This document shows, piece after piece, positions 5,770 to 6,515 of a stretch of 6,515 bases of DNA (the first letter of the stretch is position 1; every line of letters begins with the position of its first letter). Made by a program: the position numbers and the translations under genes. The notes under the pieces are model-generated. The model did no database searches, had not been told where the DNA came from, and saw only the letters and a list, made by a program, of their open reading frames with translations. Source of the stretch: Acidimicrobiaceae bacterium (GTDB lineage: Bacteria; Actinomycetota; Acidimicrobiia; Acidimicrobiales; Palsa-688). The DNA is taken from positions 30,718-37,232 of the forward strand of contig PMHU01000090.1 in the NCBI GenBank assembly GCA_003156795.1, in the 5' to 3' direction.

Positions 5770-6515
5770 GTGAAAATCCTCCACGTCAACAAGTTTCTCT
5801 ATCGGCGCGGTGGAGCAGAGGCTTACATGCTCGACGTGGCGCGCCGACAGAGCGCAGCTGGCCACGACGTCGCGCTGTTTGGGATGCGACACCCGGAGAA
5901 CGAACCCCAGCTATACCAAGATCACTTTCCCTCATACGCGGAGTTCGACCCGCCACCGACATCGGTTCCCAAGAGGTTCAAACTCATGGGACGAATGCTG
6001 TGGTCTAGCTCAGCCGCACGCGGGATCGCGGCCGTCGTCGACGAGTTTCAGCCCGACGTGGTCCATTGTCACAACATCTATCACCAGCTCTCACCGTCGA
6101 TCCTCCGCCCGCTCGCCGAGCGAAATCTGCGCGTCGTCATGACGCTCCACGATTACAAGCTGGCTTGTCCTACCTATCAAATGCTCGACCACGGTAAACC
6201 TTGTGACGCCTGCTTCGGTCGCCACTTCCATCAGGCGGTGCTCCGCCGATGCAAGGACGATTCGTTGTTGGCCAGCGCCGCTGCGTCGATGGAGTTGTGG
6301 GCTCACACCACTTTCGACGCCTACGATCCGGTCGCGACTTTCATCTGCCCCTCGCTCTTCATGCTCGAGAGCATGAAACGTGCCGAGGTGTTTCCCGAAC
6401 GACTCCGACACGTGCCTCATTTCGTCGACGTGCCGGACGAATTCGAGCCATCGACCGATTCGACGGTCGTCTTCGTCGGTCGACTATCAGTCGAGAAGGG
6501 CGTCGACACGCTCAT
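5770..6515 (+). CDS. GT4 family glycosyltransferase (C-terminus off right edge)
   Basis: The frame opens at GTG 5770 and stays open for 248 codons to the window edge. The N-terminus MKILHVNKFLYRRGGAEAYM carries the K-F-x-x-x-x-GGAE loop typical of GT4, GT-B fold enzymes that use nucleotide-sugar donors. LHDYKLACP (126-134) is the conserved strand-loop closing the first domain, and FVGRLSVEKGVDTL (235-248) opens the donor-binding domain with its G-R-L-x-x-E-K-G motif; the later E-x7-E motif is beyond the edge. Four cysteines, C133, C145, C148 and C161 (CDAC then RRC), form a cluster between the domains. The start is supported by the canonical N-terminus and a weak GAG 9 nt upstream. It follows the Wzz-like gene by 69 nt on the same strand and is likely co-transcribed. 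The enzyme should add a sugar to the growing repeat unit on the cytoplasmic side; donor and acceptor are unknown. Confidence 0.88.
   Translation, partial: MKILHVNKFLYRRGGAEAYMLDVARRQSAAGHDVALFGMRHPENEPQLYQDHFPSYAEFDPPPTSVPKRFKLMGRMLWSSSAARGIAAVVDEFQPDVVHCHNIYHQLSPSILRPLAERNLRVVMTLHDYKLACPTYQMLDHGKPCDACFGRHFHQAVLRRCKDDSLLASAAASMELWAHTTFDAYDPVATFICPSLFMLESMKRAEVFPERLRHVPHFVDVPDEFEPSTDSTVVFVGRLSVEKGVDTL

Overview
The window is high-GC bacterial DNA with GTG and TTG starts and Ala/Val/Leu-rich proteins. It looks like a surface- or exopolysaccharide locus from an actinobacterium (Actinomycetota). The taxonomic call is inferred from composition and protein style; no marker gene is present.

Layout. 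Five protein-coding genes form two divergent sets around a 272-bp intergenic region (4217-4488). Leftward from that region run: an 829-residue protein joining a Wzz-type chain-length-regulator domain to a Wzy/WaaL-type polymerase or ligase domain (4216 to 1727); a Wzx-type flippase of the MOP superfamily (1636 to 272); and the N-terminus of a GT4-type glycosyltransferase cut by the left edge (203 to 1). Rightward run: a stand-alone Wzz-like two-helix membrane protein with a charged, disordered cytoplasmic tail (4489-5700), and a GT4 glycosyltransferase cut by the right edge (5770-6515). Gaps within each set are 68-90 bp with no convincing terminator, so each set is probably an operon.

How the genes fit together. 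Glycosyltransferases build a lipid-linked repeat unit on the inner face of the membrane, the flippase moves it across, and the polymerase joins units while a Wzz-type protein sets chain length. That is the Wzx/Wzy-dependent pathway. The main point of interest is that the polymerase and a chain-length domain are one polypeptide here, while a second, divergently transcribed gene encodes a free paralogue of the same Wzz domain. By hand, the two Wzz modules align without gaps over 100 residues at about 30% identity. Neither carries the C-terminal tyrosine-kinase domain found in many Gram-positive and proteobacterial co-polymerases.

The divergent intergenic region carries a plausible promoter for the leftward operon, a weaker one for the rightward operon, a 12-bp-period direct repeat and several copies of ACCAGG, one pair forming an inverted repeat over the leftward -35 box. 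No RNA genes, CRISPR arrays, insertion sequences or attachment sites were seen.
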